64,000 bases of DNA from Skermanella mucosa (lineage in GTDB: Bacteria > Pseudomonadota > Alphaproteobacteria > Azospirillales > Azospirillaceae): the NCBI RefSeq assembly GCF_016765655.2, contig NZ_CP086106.1:5664501-5728500 (forward strand), read 5' to 3'. Under the pieces are notes generated by a model. That model was not told the origin of the DNA. It saw only the letters and a list, made by a program, of their open reading frames with translations, and made no database searches. Made by a program: the position numbers and the translations under genes. How positions within the stretch are numbered: position 1 is the stretch's first letter; each line of letters begins with the position of its first letter. This document shows positions 16,461-26,244 of the stretch, piece by piece.

Positions 16461-16808
16461 GTGGAATTGGACAAGAAAACCGTGGCCGGAACCGTCGCCG
16501 CTGCCGCCGTGGGCGCCATCGGTGCCGCCGTCGCCTACAATGCCCTCGCCGGCGGCGAAGGAAACGCGGATGCCAAGCAGCCGAAGCAGTCCCGCCCCAC
16601 GGCCAGGCAGGAAAAGGCCGCGCCGACAGGCGCGATCAACATCAACCAGGCGCCGCCCAGCCATCTGACGAGTCTGAAACATATCGGGAAGGCGCGGGCC
16701 AAGCGCATCCTGGCGAGCCGGCCCTTCAGGTCGGTGGACGAACTGGTCAGCCGGGGACTGGTCCCGGAAGAAGTCCTGACCCGGCACCGCGACCGGCTGA
16801 CGGTCTGA
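16461..16808 (+). CDS. membrane-anchored helix-hairpin-helix protein
   Basis: A 115-residue protein starting with GTG at 16461 behind AGGAG. The N-terminus has one hydrophobic segment (TVAGTVAAAAVGAIGAAVAY), then a charged linker. The C-terminal ComEA-type helix-hairpin-helix domain reads INQAPPSHLTSLKHIGKARA, KRILASRPFRSVDELVSRGL and VPEEVLTRHRDRL. HhH domains bind DNA or proteins non-specifically; with a single N-terminal span this resembles competence or envelope-associated ComEA-like proteins. No competence genes are nearby, so the role is unknown. Confidence 0.75.
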   Translation: MELDKKTVAGTVAAAAVGAIGAAVAYNALAGGEGNADAKQPKQSRPTARQEKAAPTGAININQAPPSHLTSLKHIGKARAKRILASRPFRSVDELVSRGLVPEEVLTRHRDRLTV

Positions 16809-16871
16809 CGACGGAGCCTGAAACATCGGCTGCCCCAGGAGGTGCCGATCTCCAATGCCGCCTGACCTGCC

Positions 16872-19800
16872 TCAACCCGCCCTCCGGCGGACCTGCAGGG
16901 CCTTGAGGCAGCGGTCGATCCACTGGGCGGTCAGCTTCTCCTGGACGCCGTTCTGGCGCAGCCGTTCGTTGAGGCTCGGGAAGTCGACGCGGTCCAGATC
17001 CTGATCCTGGTTGAAACAGGAAAAGACCACCGTCTCGGCGCCCGTGGCCGGGTCCTTGTGTGCCTGGAGGCACTGGGCGCAGATCTCTTTCATCATGCAT
17101 TGCATGGGGCTGTTGATCGAGCCGATCGCCACGTGCCTAGGCTTCAGGTGCGGCGCCAGGACGGTGTGGCGGGCCAGCGCCACGGCATGCATCATCCGGT
17201 CGGAGCCGATCGCGACGATGCGGTCGACCTGATCCAGGGGAATGGCGGGCTCACCCAGTTCGCCGTCGGCATAGGCCTGCATCGCGCGGACGATGTTGCC
17301 GACGAATCGCCGGTCGCCCGGCCGGCCCGGCTCGAACCCGGGCGCCTCGTCGGAGCACCAGACCACCAGGTCGGCCGCCGCCTCGATCTGATCCACCTTG
17401 TAGCGGTCGACCAGCTTCTTGTATCCGGCGAAATAGACCACCCGATTGCCCTTGGCCCGGCAGGCCTGCCCGATCGAGAACAGGACGGCGTTGCCCAGGC
17501 CGCCGCCGACCAGGCAGACGGTCTCTCCCTCCGGGATCTCGGTCGCGGCCCCGGTCGGCCCCATCAGGACCACGGGATCGCCCGCCTTGAGCAGGGCGCA
17601 GAGGTCCGACGAGCCGCCCATCTCCAGCACGATGGTGGACAGCAGGCCGTGCTCGCGGTCGACCGACGCGCCGGTTAGCGCCAGCCCCTCCATGGCCAGC
17701 GTGGTGCCGTCCACCTGGTGGGCCAAGGTCTCGAAATTCTGCAACCGGTAGAACTGGCCGGGCTGGAACCGCCCGGCGGCGCGCGGCGCCCTGACGACGA
17801 CCTCGACGATGTTGGGGGTCAGCCGGACCACGTGGTGGACCGTGGCCCGCAAGTCGTGGTTCGCCATGTCGATCACGGCGTCCGCCGGCACCGCGGTGGG
17901 CTTGCGGCGGGCCAGCACGCGGGAGATGACGGGATAGCCCTGCTTCGCTCCGCCCATGGCCTTGACCACGTTGCCGCCGAAGGACGGGTGCAGGTCGCCG
18001 AAGAAGGACACCGAACGGCCGTCGGGATGGCGGCTCATCAGCACATGGACCGCCCCCGGCTTGCAGGATTTCTCCGGGACGGCCGGGTTGCCGTCCTCGT
18101 CCAGAGCGCGGAAATAGCGCCCGTCCAGTTCGATCCACTCCGGCTCCTCGCGCGCCAGGACCGTGTTGGGCTGGGTCCCGGCCGCGATCAGGATCGTGCG
18201 GGCGGGCAGCAGCACGTCCTCGGCGGCCGGCGCCACCACGCCGTCCGGCCCCACCGCCTCGTGGCGGAGGTGCAATCCCGAAGCGTGCCCGAACCGGTCC
18301 ACCTCGACCGCGCGCGGGCTGACGCCCTCGACGAAGCGGATGCCCTCCGCAAGGCCGTGCTCGACCTCCTCGTGGTTCAGGGTATAGCTGGGAGAGTCGA
18401 TCAACCGGCGCCGGTAGGCGATCGTCGCCCCGCCCCATCCATCCAGGAGCTTCTGGAGCTTGGGCGGATGGCCCTCGATCCGCGCCCTCTCGCGCTCCGC
18501 CCGGATCGCCCGGGCGTGGGCGATGAACTCGTCCGCGGTCAGGCGCTCCTCCTCCGACCAGGCCCGGCGGACCGCCTCCTCGCCCCGCTCGGCCGCCAGG
18601 ATCTCGTAGCGGCGCAGGAACTTCTCGACCTGCACAGGGTAATAGGCCAGCGACTCGGTCGCCGTGTCGATCGCCGTCAAACCGCCGCCGACCACCACGA
18701 TGGGCAGGCGGACCTCCAGGTTCGCGACCGATTCCTCCTTGGCGGCGCCGGTCAGCTGCAGGCCCATCAGGAAGTCCGACGCCTGCCGGACGCCGCGCGC
18801 CAGCCCGTTGCGCATGGGGATGACCGTCGGGCGCCCGGCGCCGGCGCACAGCGCGATATGGTCGAAGCCGGCCTCGAAGGCGTCCTCGATGGTCAGGGTG
18901 CCGCCGAAGCGAACGCCGCCGACCATCACGAACTGGCGCCGCCGCTCCAGCAGCAGGCGGATCAGCTTCAGGAAGTTCTTGTCCCAGCGGACGGTGATGC
19001 CGTACTCGGCGACGCCGCCGAAGCCCGCCATGATCCGCTCGTCCAGATGGTCGCGCAGGTCAGCGATCTGGTGGATCGGCCTGAAAGGCACCCGCCGGCC
19101 CATGGGCAGGACGCCCGACAGGTCGGCCGGCAGGGGCTCGATCTTCAGCCCGTCGATCGCGACGACCGTGTGCCCGTCGTTCAGCAGATGGTGCGCCAGG
19201 GTGAACCCCGCCGGCCCCAGCCCCACCACCAGCACCTTGTAGCCGCTGTCCGGCCGCGCCAGCGGGCGCCTTATGTCCAGCGGGTTCCAGCGGGTCAGCA
19301 GGCTGTAGATCTCGAACCCCCAGGGCAGTTCGAGAACGTCCTTCAGGGTGCGCGTCTCCGCCTGCGGGATGTCCACCGGCTCCTGCTTCTGGTAGATGCA
19401 GGCCTTCATGCAGTCGTTGCAGATGCGGTGCCCGGTCGCGGCGCACATCGGATTGTCCGCGACGATCATGGCGAGCGCCCCCACGGCATGGCCCTGGGCC
19501 TTGACCGCGTGCATCTCGGAGATCTTCTCCTCCAGCGGGCAGCCGGTCAGCGTCACGCCGAACGGGCTCTTCTGGTACTGGCCGGTCTTGCGGTCGCGCA
19601 AACCCTTGGAGCAGCTGTCCTTGCCCTGGTGATGGCACCAGATGCAATAGTTCGCCTCGTCCAGCGCGCCGATCAGGTCGGTACCCGGATCGGTCAGGCC
19701 GAAACCCTGGCGCAGCCGGCGCCGGGACTCCGGCAGCCGCATCATGGTGACGCCTGCGGCCTCCACCGTTTCCAGCGGCACCAGATGCTCGGGATCGGTC

Positions 19801-20372
19801 CTGTGCGGCACCTGGAACAGCACGCCATGCCCGTGCCGGGCCCGTCCGGGCCCGGAGTGGAGCGCCCAGGCGGCGTAACGGACCGCCAGATCCAGCTCGG
19901 CTGCGTGGCCGGCCTCGTCCTCGCTCCAGGCGAGGACCGCCCTGGCGAAGGTCAGCTCGTCGAACTGGATTCCCAGATGCGCTTCGAGCGCCACCGTCAG
20001 CGCGTCGCCGTCCAGCCCGGCGGCCTCCTCCGGCCGGTACGCCTTTGCGGCCCGGCGCTGGACGAACAGCCGCTTTGCGGCATAGAGCGGCGCCAGTTCG
20101 TGATGGCGCGCGGCGAGGTCGCGCAGCGCTCCGCCGATGCCGAACAGCAGGCCCGCGAAATCGTCCAGATGGGGCGCCAGCTCGATCAGGACGGCGCTTT
20201 CCGCCGCGGCATCCGGCGCCGCGGGTCCGGCTCGGGCGGCCAGCAGCCGGTCGGCCAGGGCGGCGTCCGCCTGCCGCAGATGGTCGATGAAATGCCGGTC
20301 TAGCTTGACGAGCCCGGCATGTTCGTACAGGTCCGTGAAGGCAAGGCCGAAGCCGAGACTGAGTTCCGTCAT
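16872..20372 (-). CDS. large multidomain flavin/iron-sulfur oxidoreductase (GltD-like core with PyrK-like C-terminus)
   Basis: About 1166 residues. The N-terminal about 220 residues are helical and unrecognised. A cysteine-rich domain follows (CIWCHHQGKDSCSKGL, LTGCPLEEKISEMHA, CAATGHRICNDCMKACIYQ), resembling the Fe-S domain of glutamate-synthase small subunits. Next is a FAD/NAD(P) Rossmann unit (VLVVGLGPAGFTLAHHLL and a second site VVVGGGLTAIDTATE). The C-terminal third is ferredoxin-reductase-like (GRFQPGQFYRLQNFE, VCLVGGGLGNAVLFSIGQAC) and ends in a PyrK-like cysteine set CMMKEICAQC...FSC. It looks like an electron-bifurcating or NADPH-linked redox enzyme. ATG 20372 is preferred; a GTG at 20408 is possible. 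Partner and substrate are unknown. Confidence 0.8.
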   Translation of the reverse strand: MTELSLGFGLAFTDLYEHAGLVKLDRHFIDHLRQADAALADRLLAARAGPAAPDAAAESAVLIELAPHLDDFAGLLFGIGGALRDLAARHHELAPLYAAKRLFVQRRAAKAYRPEEAAGLDGDALTVALEAHLGIQFDELTFARAVLAWSEDEAGHAAELDLAVRYAAWALHSGPGRARHGHGVLFQVPHRTDPEHLVPLETVEAAGVTMMRLPESRRRLRQGFGLTDPGTDLIGALDEANYCIWCHHQGKDSCSKGLRDRKTGQYQKSPFGVTLTGCPLEEKISEMHAVKAQGHAVGALAMIVADNPMCAATGHRICNDCMKACIYQKQEPVDIPQAETRTLKDVLELPWGFEIYSLLTRWNPLDIRRPLARPDSGYKVLVVGLGPAGFTLAHHLLNDGHTVVAIDGLKIEPLPADLSGVLPMGRRVPFRPIHQIADLRDHLDERIMAGFGGVAEYGITVRWDKNFLKLIRLLLERRRQFVMVGGVRFGGTLTIEDAFEAGFDHIALCAGAGRPTVIPMRNGLARGVRQASDFLMGLQLTGAAKEESVANLEVRLPIVVVGGGLTAIDTATESLAYYPVQVEKFLRRYEILAAERGEEAVRRAWSEEERLTADEFIAHARAIRAERERARIEGHPPKLQKLLDGWGGATIAYRRRLIDSPSYTLNHEEVEHGLAEGIRFVEGVSPRAVEVDRFGHASGLHLRHEAVGPDGVVAPAAEDVLLPARTILIAAGTQPNTVLAREEPEWIELDGRYFRALDEDGNPAVPEKSCKPGAVHVLMSRHPDGRSVSFFGDLHPSFGGNVVKAMGGAKQGYPVISRVLARRKPTAVPADAVIDMANHDLRATVHHVVRLTPNIVEVVVRAPRAAGRFQPGQFYRLQNFETLAHQVDGTTLAMEGLALTGASVDREHGLLSTIVLEMGGSSDLCALLKAGDPVVLMGPTGAATEIPEGETVCLVGGGLGNAVLFSIGQACRAKGNRVVYFAGYKKLVDRYKVDQIEAAADLVVWCSDEAPGFEPGRPGDRRFVGNIVRAMQAYADGELGEPAIPLDQVDRIVAIGSDRMMHAVALARHTVLAPHLKPRHVAIGSINSPMQCMMKEICAQCLQAHKDPATGAETVVFSCFNQDQDLDRVDFPSLNERLRQNGVQEKLTAQWIDRCLKALQVRRRAG

Positions 20373-20600
20373 GGCAGGCGTGGCGCCCCTGTGCTGGCCT
20401 TCACTCACCGGCCGGCACTCACCGGCCGATTTCCGGATCGGGCTGCCGGCGGTCTCCAGGGCAAGCCCGCGTCGTCAAAAAACCGATGCCTGGATTTGTA
20501 ACACGCCGCCGCTTTCCCGCCACGCCGAAACCCCGGCCGCCGGGAACCCCGCGACCAGCGGACGCACCCCCCGGAAACCGCTTTGTCAAGAGTCCCTTGG

Positions 20601-21188
20601 TCAGAAGTTCCGTTGCGGGCTCCGATTGAACTCCAGCTCGGCCGGGTCGAGCTGGAAGCCCACCACCACGCCGTAGTTTGCGGCGCTGGCGCCTTCGGGC
20701 AGGGGGATCTGCTGCTGTAGCTCCTCGATGGAGCCGCCTCGGCCCACGTTGGGCGAGAAATCGATCGTGGTGTCGAACTCGCGCTTCGCGACGATCCGCC
20801 CGCTCGGGTCGGTGATCGCGACGAAGTAGCGGTAGGCCCCCTGGGTATCCCGGGTCCCGGGACCGCGCTCGGCCCCCAGCACCAGATTGAGGTTGACGGT
20901 CACGCCGTCGCGGCCATATTCGCACCCGCCGGTGTAGTCCAGCACCGCGGCTCGCGACGTGACGTCCGTCAGGTCGCGTCCGCCGGCGCGAAAGCGGGTC
21001 ACCTCGCGGGTCTCCTCCGGAATCGTCACGCGGGGGCAGGCCAGCGGGACGGCGTTCGCTTCCGCCGCCGCGGGAGGCTGGCCATCGGTGCCGGAGCAGG
21101 CCGCCGTCAGGGGTATGACGGCTGCCAGCAATGCGCCGCGGGCTTTCCTGCCAAGCGTTCCTATATTACGGTCGGGTCCGAAAAACAT
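20601..21188 (-). CDS. predicted lipoprotein
   Basis: A 195-residue exported protein. From ATG 21188 the N-terminus has basic residues, a hydrophobic stretch (GALLAAVIPLTAAC) and the lipobox LTAAC, so it is a lipid-anchored envelope protein. The mature part is beta-rich, with LDYTGGCEYGRDGVTVNLNL, YRYFVAITDPSGRIVAKREF and GFQLDPAELEFNRSPQ. Similar lipoproteins of unknown function are common in Rhodospirillales. It is divergent from ispH, with 133 bp between the starts. Confidence 0.75.
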   Translation of the reverse strand: MFFGPDRNIGTLGRKARGALLAAVIPLTAACSGTDGQPPAAAEANAVPLACPRVTIPEETREVTRFRAGGRDLTDVTSRAAVLDYTGGCEYGRDGVTVNLNLVLGAERGPGTRDTQGAYRYFVAITDPSGRIVAKREFDTTIDFSPNVGRGGSIEELQQQIPLPEGASAANYGVVVGFQLDPAELEFNRSPQRNF

Positions 21189-21321
21189 CGCCACTTGATG
21201 ACTCGCTTGTAGGTTCGTGCGGTGCGACTGTAGAGCAAGGTATCGGCGCCGCACAAGCCGGCCACACCATTCCTCCTCCGGCGGGACGCTCCGCCGGGGG
21301 TACCAAGTGCAAGGTTGAACT

Positions 21322-22272
21322 ATGTCCAGGCCTCTGACCATCCTGCTGGCCAGCCCGCGGGGCTTCTGCGCCGGGGTTGACCGCGCGATCCAGATCGTCG
21401 AAGTCGCGTTGGAAAAATACGGCGCACCGGTCTATGTCCGCCACGAGATCGTCCATAACCGGTTCGTCGTCGAGGGACTGGAAGCCAAGGGCGCCGTCTT
21501 CGTCGACGAGTTGGACGAGATCCCCGACGACGTGCCGGTCGTCTTCTCCGCCCACGGCGTGCCCAAGGCGGTCCCGGCCGAGGCGGAGCGGCGCCGGATG
21601 TTCTATCTGGACGCCACCTGCCCGCTGGTCAGCAAGGTCCATATCGAGGCCGAACGCCACCACGAGCAGGGCAGGCAGGTGATCCTGATCGGCCATGCCG
21701 GGCATCCGGAGGTGGTCGGCACCATGGGCCAGCTTCCCGAAGGCAGCGTCGTGCTGGTCGAGAGCGTCGGCGACGTCCCCAGGATCGAGGTCGCGGACCC
21801 GGACAACCTGGCCTTCGTGACCCAGACAACCCTGTCGGTGGACGACACCGCCGCCATCGTGGCGGCGCTCCAGGCCCGCTTCCCGGCGATCGAGAAGCCG
21901 CGCAAGGAAGATATCTGCTACGCCACGACCAACAGGCAGCAGGCGGTCAAGGCGATAGCGCCCCGCGCCGACATGGTGCTGGTGGTTGGGGCGCCCAACT
22001 CGTCCAACTCCATGCGCCTGGTGGAGGTCGCCCGGACCCACGGCTGCGAGCGCGCCATGCTGGTCCAGCGCGCCGCGGACATCGACTGGGGCGCGCTGGA
22101 CGACGTGCGGACGCTGGGCGTCACCGCCGGCGCCTCCGCTCCCGACGTCCTGATCCAGGAAGTCATCCAGGGCGCCCGCGACCGGTTCGACGTCACCATC
22201 GAGGAAGTGACGCTGACCCGCGAGGACGTCGTGTTCAAGCTGCCGAGGGTGCTGACGACGGCGGCGGAATAG
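21322..22272 (+). CDS. ispH: 4-hydroxy-3-methylbut-2-enyl diphosphate reductase
   Basis: A 316-residue [4Fe-4S] enzyme, the last step of the MEP isoprenoid pathway, converting HMBPP to IPP and DMAPP in the cytoplasm. The three cluster cysteines are visible in [13 protein letters not shown] (Cys16), [12 protein letters not shown] (about residue 100) and [14 protein letters not shown] (about residue 199). [10 protein letters not shown] and [14 protein letters not shown] are further IspH signatures. In related genomes ispH is adjacent to thrB and rnhA; here a sensor pair and an Rpn gene lie between. It is probably essential. Confidence 0.96.
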   Translation: MSRPLTILLASPRGFCAGVDRAIQIVEVALEKYGAPVYVRHEIVHNRFVVEGLEAKGAVFVDELDEIPDDVPVVFSAHGVPKAVPAEAERRRMFYLDATCPLVSKVHIEAERHHEQGRQVILIGHAGHPEVVGTMGQLPEGSVVLVESVGDVPRIEVADPDNLAFVTQTTLSVDDTAAIVAALQARFPAIEKPRKEDICYATTNRQQAVKAIAPRADMVLVVGAPNSSNSMRLVEVARTHGCERAMLVQRAADIDWGALDDVRTLGVTAGASAPDVLIQEVIQGARDRFDVTIEEVTLTREDVVFKLPRVLTTAAE

Positions 22273-22311
22273 CGCCGTGGGCCGGGGTCCCGGGGGATCC
22301 GGCCTCGGGAT

Positions 22312-22677
22312 TCAGGGGCCGGCGCCCTTCTCGGCGCTGCGGCGGAACAGGCGCGCCAGCCCGATGGCCTCGCCGATTCCCGCAAACCCGAACCGGAACC
22401 CCGGTTCGGGCGGACGGCCGTTGGGAAACTCCGCCGCCTCCGCCCAGAGGTCGCCGACATAGGCGGCGTAATCTAGGGGCATCCGCCCGACCAGGCCGGA
22501 CAGCACGCCGGCGGGGACGTTGGGTCCGGTCGCCAGGACGATCCGCCGGCCCAGCCCCATGATGAAGTCGTGGTTCTCGTCCGTATCGAAATCCGCCATC
22601 CGCCCGATCTCCAGCAGCCTGGCGATCTGGTCGGTGATGTCGAGTTCGACACCCGTGTCTTCGTTGACGAGAATCAT
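22312..22677 (-). CDS. hypothetical protein
   Basis: A 121-residue acidic protein starting MILVNEDTGVELDITDQIAR at ATG 22677. The N-terminal motif ILVNEDTGxELDITDQI is reminiscent of small proteins encoded near redox genes, but no family is recognised. The C-terminal half is LRRR-type helical (IGEAIGLARLFRRSAEKG). There is no signal peptide or membrane span. It lies convergent to ispH and downstream of the response-regulator operon, separated by 190 bp in which nothing else is evident. Confidence 0.65.
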   Translation of the reverse strand: MILVNEDTGVELDITDQIARLLEIGRMADFDTDENHDFIMGLGRRIVLATGPNVPAGVLSGLVGRMPLDYAAYVGDLWAEAAEFPNGRPPEPGFRFGFAGIGEAIGLARLFRRSAEKGAGP

Positions 22678-22867
22678 GCTTGGTGGCTCCGGAAGCGAAA
22701 GATAAACAATGGCCGTCAATTCACATGCCTGACGCGGGATACTTCCCGCACGTAAGACCATCACAAAGTAATTGGCCACCTGTGACATTTCTCCGTGCCT
22801 TTTTGTGCCCCACCAAGGTAAATGACAGTTATACGATGAACGCCGCGATCGGTTCGGGCGCGCCGGA

Positions 22868-23608
22868 TTACTCCCGGATCCAGACATGTTCTATCACGAT
22901 ATTGAGATCCGCCAGGTCCTTCAGCCGCTGGATCAGCCTTTTGCTGAGCAGCGTGCCCTTGCCGACGATGACCAGGCCGGACGGGATGATCACGTCCTTG
23001 GCCAGCACGCTTCCCGGGACCACGTCGGTCAGCGCTATCCTGACCATGCCGACGTCCGGCGCCTCGGGAGGAACCGGCAGTGGGCGGGTCGGCAATCCGG
23101 CCTTTTCCGGGAGCCCGGACTTTTCCGGCGGCGGCTCGTCGAAGCCAAGCCGCACGTCCACCTTGGCGTATTCGCTCTCGGGGCGGACCGTGCGGATCTC
23201 CTCGCCGAAGACCCGGGCCAGCCGGGAGGCGAGCGCGCCCTGGGATACCGGCTTGACGATGAAGCCGTTGATGTCCAGCGCCATGGCGCGGCTGACCAGT
23301 TCCAGGTCCGAATGGCCGGTCAGCATGATCACCGGCAGGTCGCGGCGGCAGCCGTTGGCCCCCGAGCGGATCGCCTTCAGCATCTCCAGCCCGTTGATCC
23401 GCGGCATGTTCAGGTCGGCGATGACCGCGTCGAACTCCATCCTGCCGCCTTCCAGCATCCACAGCGCGTCGGCCCCGTTCTCCGCCTGATAGACACCCTT
23501 GGCGCCGAGATATCCCAGCAGACGGCCGACCAGGGCGCGCGTGAAGCGCTCGTCGTCGACGACCAGGATCGAGCGCTCGGCCAGCAGCGTGTCGGGTTTG
23601 GCCGGCAT
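22868..23608 (-). CDS. response regulator with a C-terminal unknown output domain
   Basis: A 246-residue regulator. The receiver domain occupies about residues 12-135, with acidic pair VVDDERF, phospho-aspartate in AVIADLNMPRING and conserved Lys in NGFIVKPVSQG. A Pro-rich linker follows. The last about 60 residues (VRIALTDVVPGSVLAKDVII, PSGLVIVGKGTLLSKRLIQR) resemble the short beta domain that precedes some HD-GYP phosphodiesterase domains, but no HD-GYP follows. It starts 5 bp after the hybrid kinase stop, so the pair forms one operon and the kinase's HPt domain is the likely phosphodonor. Confidence 0.85.
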   Translation of the reverse strand: MPAKPDTLLAERSILVVDDERFTRALVGRLLGYLGAKGVYQAENGADALWMLEGGRMEFDAVIADLNMPRINGLEMLKAIRSGANGCRRDLPVIMLTGHSDLELVSRAMALDINGFIVKPVSQGALASRLARVFGEEIRTVRPESEYAKVDVRLGFDEPPPEKSGLPEKAGLPTRPLPVPPEAPDVGMVRIALTDVVPGSVLAKDVIIPSGLVIVGKGTLLSKRLIQRLKDLADLNIVIEHVWIRE

Positions 23609-23613
23609 GGCGC

Positions 23614-26124
23614 CTACGCCACGTGGATGTAGCGGAGTATGAAGTCCTGGACGGCATAGGCCGCGTCGCGGACATCGGCATGGATCCCGTCGAGTTCCTC
23701 CCAGCCGGCCTCGCGGGAACCGTATTCCAGCGCCTCCAGCAGGCGCGCCAGCTCGATGGCGGCGGCGTTGCGGGCGGCGCCCTTGGCCATGTGGGCGGCC
23801 ACCTTCACCGCTTGCCGATCCCGCTCGCCCAGTTGCTGGGCGAGGCCGTCGAGCAGCGGCGGGAAGGTCTCGACGAAGAAGCCCAGGACCTCGCGCAGGA
23901 TTTCCGGATCGTCCAGGCCGATGATCTCCGCAAGCTGCGCCAGGTCCACGGGACCGGAGGCGGCAGCGGGCGCCGGGCCGGGACCGGAATCGGCAACGGG
24001 AACGGTGGCCGCGCCCGGCAGGGCAAGGGCCCAGGTGCGGATGATCTCCGCCAGCTTCTCGATCCGCACCGGCTTGGCGACATAGTCGTCCATTCCCGCG
24101 TCGAGGCATTTCTGGGCGTCGCCGTGAAGCGCGTTGGCGGTCATGGCGACCACGGGAGTCCGACGGTTTCCCTCTCCCTGACCGGCCTCCCAGGCGCGCA
24201 GCGCCCGGGTGAACTCGTAGCCGTCCATCTCCGGCATGTGGCAGTCGGTCAGGATCAGCGAATAGGTGTTGGCGCGGGCAAGCTCGAACCCGGCGGCGCC
24301 GTTGTCCGCCAGGTCGCAGTCGAGGCCGAGTCGGCGGAGCTGCCGGCGGGCCACCATCTGGTTCATCTGGGTGTCGTCGATCACCAGGATGCGCAGGCTG
24401 TCGGCCCGGTCGCCCAGGCTGCCCGAGAGCGCGCGCAGGTCCCTGGCCGAGGAGTCCTCCACAAGGGTCTGTGCGAACTGGCCGGCCGCGGCGGCGATGC
24501 CGTGGCGCAGCTGGTCGCGGCGCAACGGCTTGGGCAGCGACGCCGCGAATCCGGCGGCGTAGATCCGGCGGTTCAGCCTCGGGTCGGGCTTGGGCGCCAT
24601 CAGCAGCATGCGGGTCGACATCGGATCGACCCGGCCGGTGAAGGACTGCCACGCGCCCTCCCCCGCCACAAGGTCGATCACGGCGATCTGGAAGGCGTGG
24701 CCGGCCCGGCGCGCCTCGGTGATCGCGGCGATGCCCTCCTCGGCGCAGTCGGCCAGTTCCACCTTGGCGCCGAAGTCGGTCAGCATGTGCGGCACCGATC
24801 CGGCGGTCACCGCGTCGTCGGTCACGACCAGCACCCGCAGGCCCTCGGTGTCGGTCAGTTCCGGCAGCACGGGCGGGGCCAGGATCTCGACCGGGATGGT
24901 GAACCAGAAGCAGGCGCCCTGTCCCGGCACGCCGTCGCACTCGATGGTGCCGCCCATCATCTCGACCAGCTTCCGGCAGATCGCGAGCCCCAGGCCGGTG
25001 CCGCCGAACCTGCGGGTGGTCGAACCATCCTCCTGGGTGAACGGCTCGAACAGGGAAGCCGCCTTCTCCGGCGCGAAGCCGACGCCGGTGTCGGCCACCT
25101 CGAAGCGCAGCAAGGGCTGCTCGCCGTCCTCGTCCACCCGGGACAGGGTCAGGGTGACGCCGCCGGCCCGGGTGAACTTCAGGGCGTTGCCGGCAAGGTT
25201 CATCAGGACCTGGCGCAGCCGCAGCGGGTCTCCGAGGATGGTGGCCGGGACGCGCGGGCCGATCGTGGCGGTCAGCCGGAGGTCGCGCTGCCGCGCCTGC
25301 GAGGACAGCAGGACCACGACGTCGCGCAGGATCACGGCGGGAGCCGCCTCGGTCTTCTCGACGTCCAGCTTGCCGGCCTCGATCTTGGAGAAGTCGAGCA
25401 CGTCGCCGATGATCTGGAGCAGGGTCTGGGCCGCCTCGTCGGCGGAATGAAGCAGCTCACCCTGCTCGACATCGATTCCGGTCAGCTTCAGCAGCTCCAG
25501 GTTGCCCAGGATGCCGTTCAGCGGAGTGCGGATCTCGTGGCTCATGTTGGCCAGGAACGAGCTCTTGGCCCTGTTCGCCTCCTCCGCCGTGCGCAGCGCG
25601 ACGTCCGCCGCGCGGAGCGCCATGTCCAGGTCGCGCCCGCGGCGCTGCGCCTGCTCGACCTGCCGCTTCATGTAGTCGATCGCGGTGCCGATGCCGGCGT
25701 AGCGGCCCGCGTCGGCGATGACGAAGCCGTTGACCAGAGCGTCGGGCGCCTCGTTCGCGATGCGCAGGCCGATCTCGTCCAGGCTGGCCCCCGCATCGAC
25801 CACCAGCGGGGTCCGGTGCATCAGCGATTCGATCGGCCGGCGCTGATAGAGGTCGCGCATGAAGGGCTTGGCCAGGATGGACAGCAGGTCGGTCCGGCTG
25901 ACCAGCCCGACGACCCGGCCGTCGTCGTCGACCACCGCAAGGGCCGGCCATTCCGAATGGTCGACGAGATGCTGGACGACCGCCTCGCAGGCGGTCTGGA
26001 AGTGGACCGGCGTCAGCGGCACCAGCATGTCCGCGGCGCTGAGATCGCGCCCGCGGGGGACCGGATCAAGGGTATCGTCGGAGGCGGCGGTCCGGAAGTC
26101 TGGCCGAAGGTCTGGCACGATCAT
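23614..26124 (-). CDS. hybrid sensor histidine kinase with CBS input, two receivers and HPt
   Basis: About 836 residues and no obvious transmembrane segment, so probably cytoplasmic. Order: two CBS-like repeats ([20 protein letters not shown] and a second around [17 protein letters not shown]), a coiled-coil linker, HisKA with the H-box [19 protein letters not shown] (His about 196), HATPase ([36 protein letters not shown]), a degenerate receiver, a canonical receiver ([14 protein letters not shown]) and a C-terminal HPt domain ([15 protein letters not shown]). CBS pairs bind adenine nucleotides, suggesting an energy-state input (inference). ATG 26124 is chosen over a GTG at 26148. It is co-transcribed with the following response regulator. 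Confidence 0.9.
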   Translation of the reverse strand: MIVPDLRPDFRTAASDDTLDPVPRGRDLSAADMLVPLTPVHFQTACEAVVQHLVDHSEWPALAVVDDDGRVVGLVSRTDLLSILAKPFMRDLYQRRPIESLMHRTPLVVDAGASLDEIGLRIANEAPDALVNGFVIADAGRYAGIGTAIDYMKRQVEQAQRRGRDLDMALRAADVALRTAEEANRAKSSFLANMSHEIRTPLNGILGNLELLKLTGIDVEQGELLHSADEAAQTLLQIIGDVLDFSKIEAGKLDVEKTEAAPAVILRDVVVLLSSQARQRDLRLTATIGPRVPATILGDPLRLRQVLMNLAGNALKFTRAGGVTLTLSRVDEDGEQPLLRFEVADTGVGFAPEKAASLFEPFTQEDGSTTRRFGGTGLGLAICRKLVEMMGGTIECDGVPGQGACFWFTIPVEILAPPVLPELTDTEGLRVLVVTDDAVTAGSVPHMLTDFGAKVELADCAEEGIAAITEARRAGHAFQIAVIDLVAGEGAWQSFTGRVDPMSTRMLLMAPKPDPRLNRRIYAAGFAASLPKPLRRDQLRHGIAAAAGQFAQTLVEDSSARDLRALSGSLGDRADSLRILVIDDTQMNQMVARRQLRRLGLDCDLADNGAAGFELARANTYSLILTDCHMPEMDGYEFTRALRAWEAGQGEGNRRTPVVAMTANALHGDAQKCLDAGMDDYVAKPVRIEKLAEIIRTWALALPGAATVPVADSGPGPAPAAASGPVDLAQLAEIIGLDDPEILREVLGFFVETFPPLLDGLAQQLGERDRQAVKVAAHMAKGAARNAAAIELARLLEALEYGSREAGWEELDGIHADVRDAAYAVQDFILRYIHVA

Positions 26125-26244
26125 TCTCTGGTAGTAGCGCGGACGCACTTTTAGACAAAAGCGTTGCGTCCGCGTGACTCCAGCATGAATTTCTTACGTG
26201 CCGGTCATCGATGAGCCGTTTTCCCGCGTATGCCCGCCGTGGAC

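Noticed and set aside
23623-26154. 843-codon open frame on the plus strand
   Set aside because: Exact antisense shadow of the hybrid histidine kinase; no motifs, composition rich in Gly, Arg, Gln, His.
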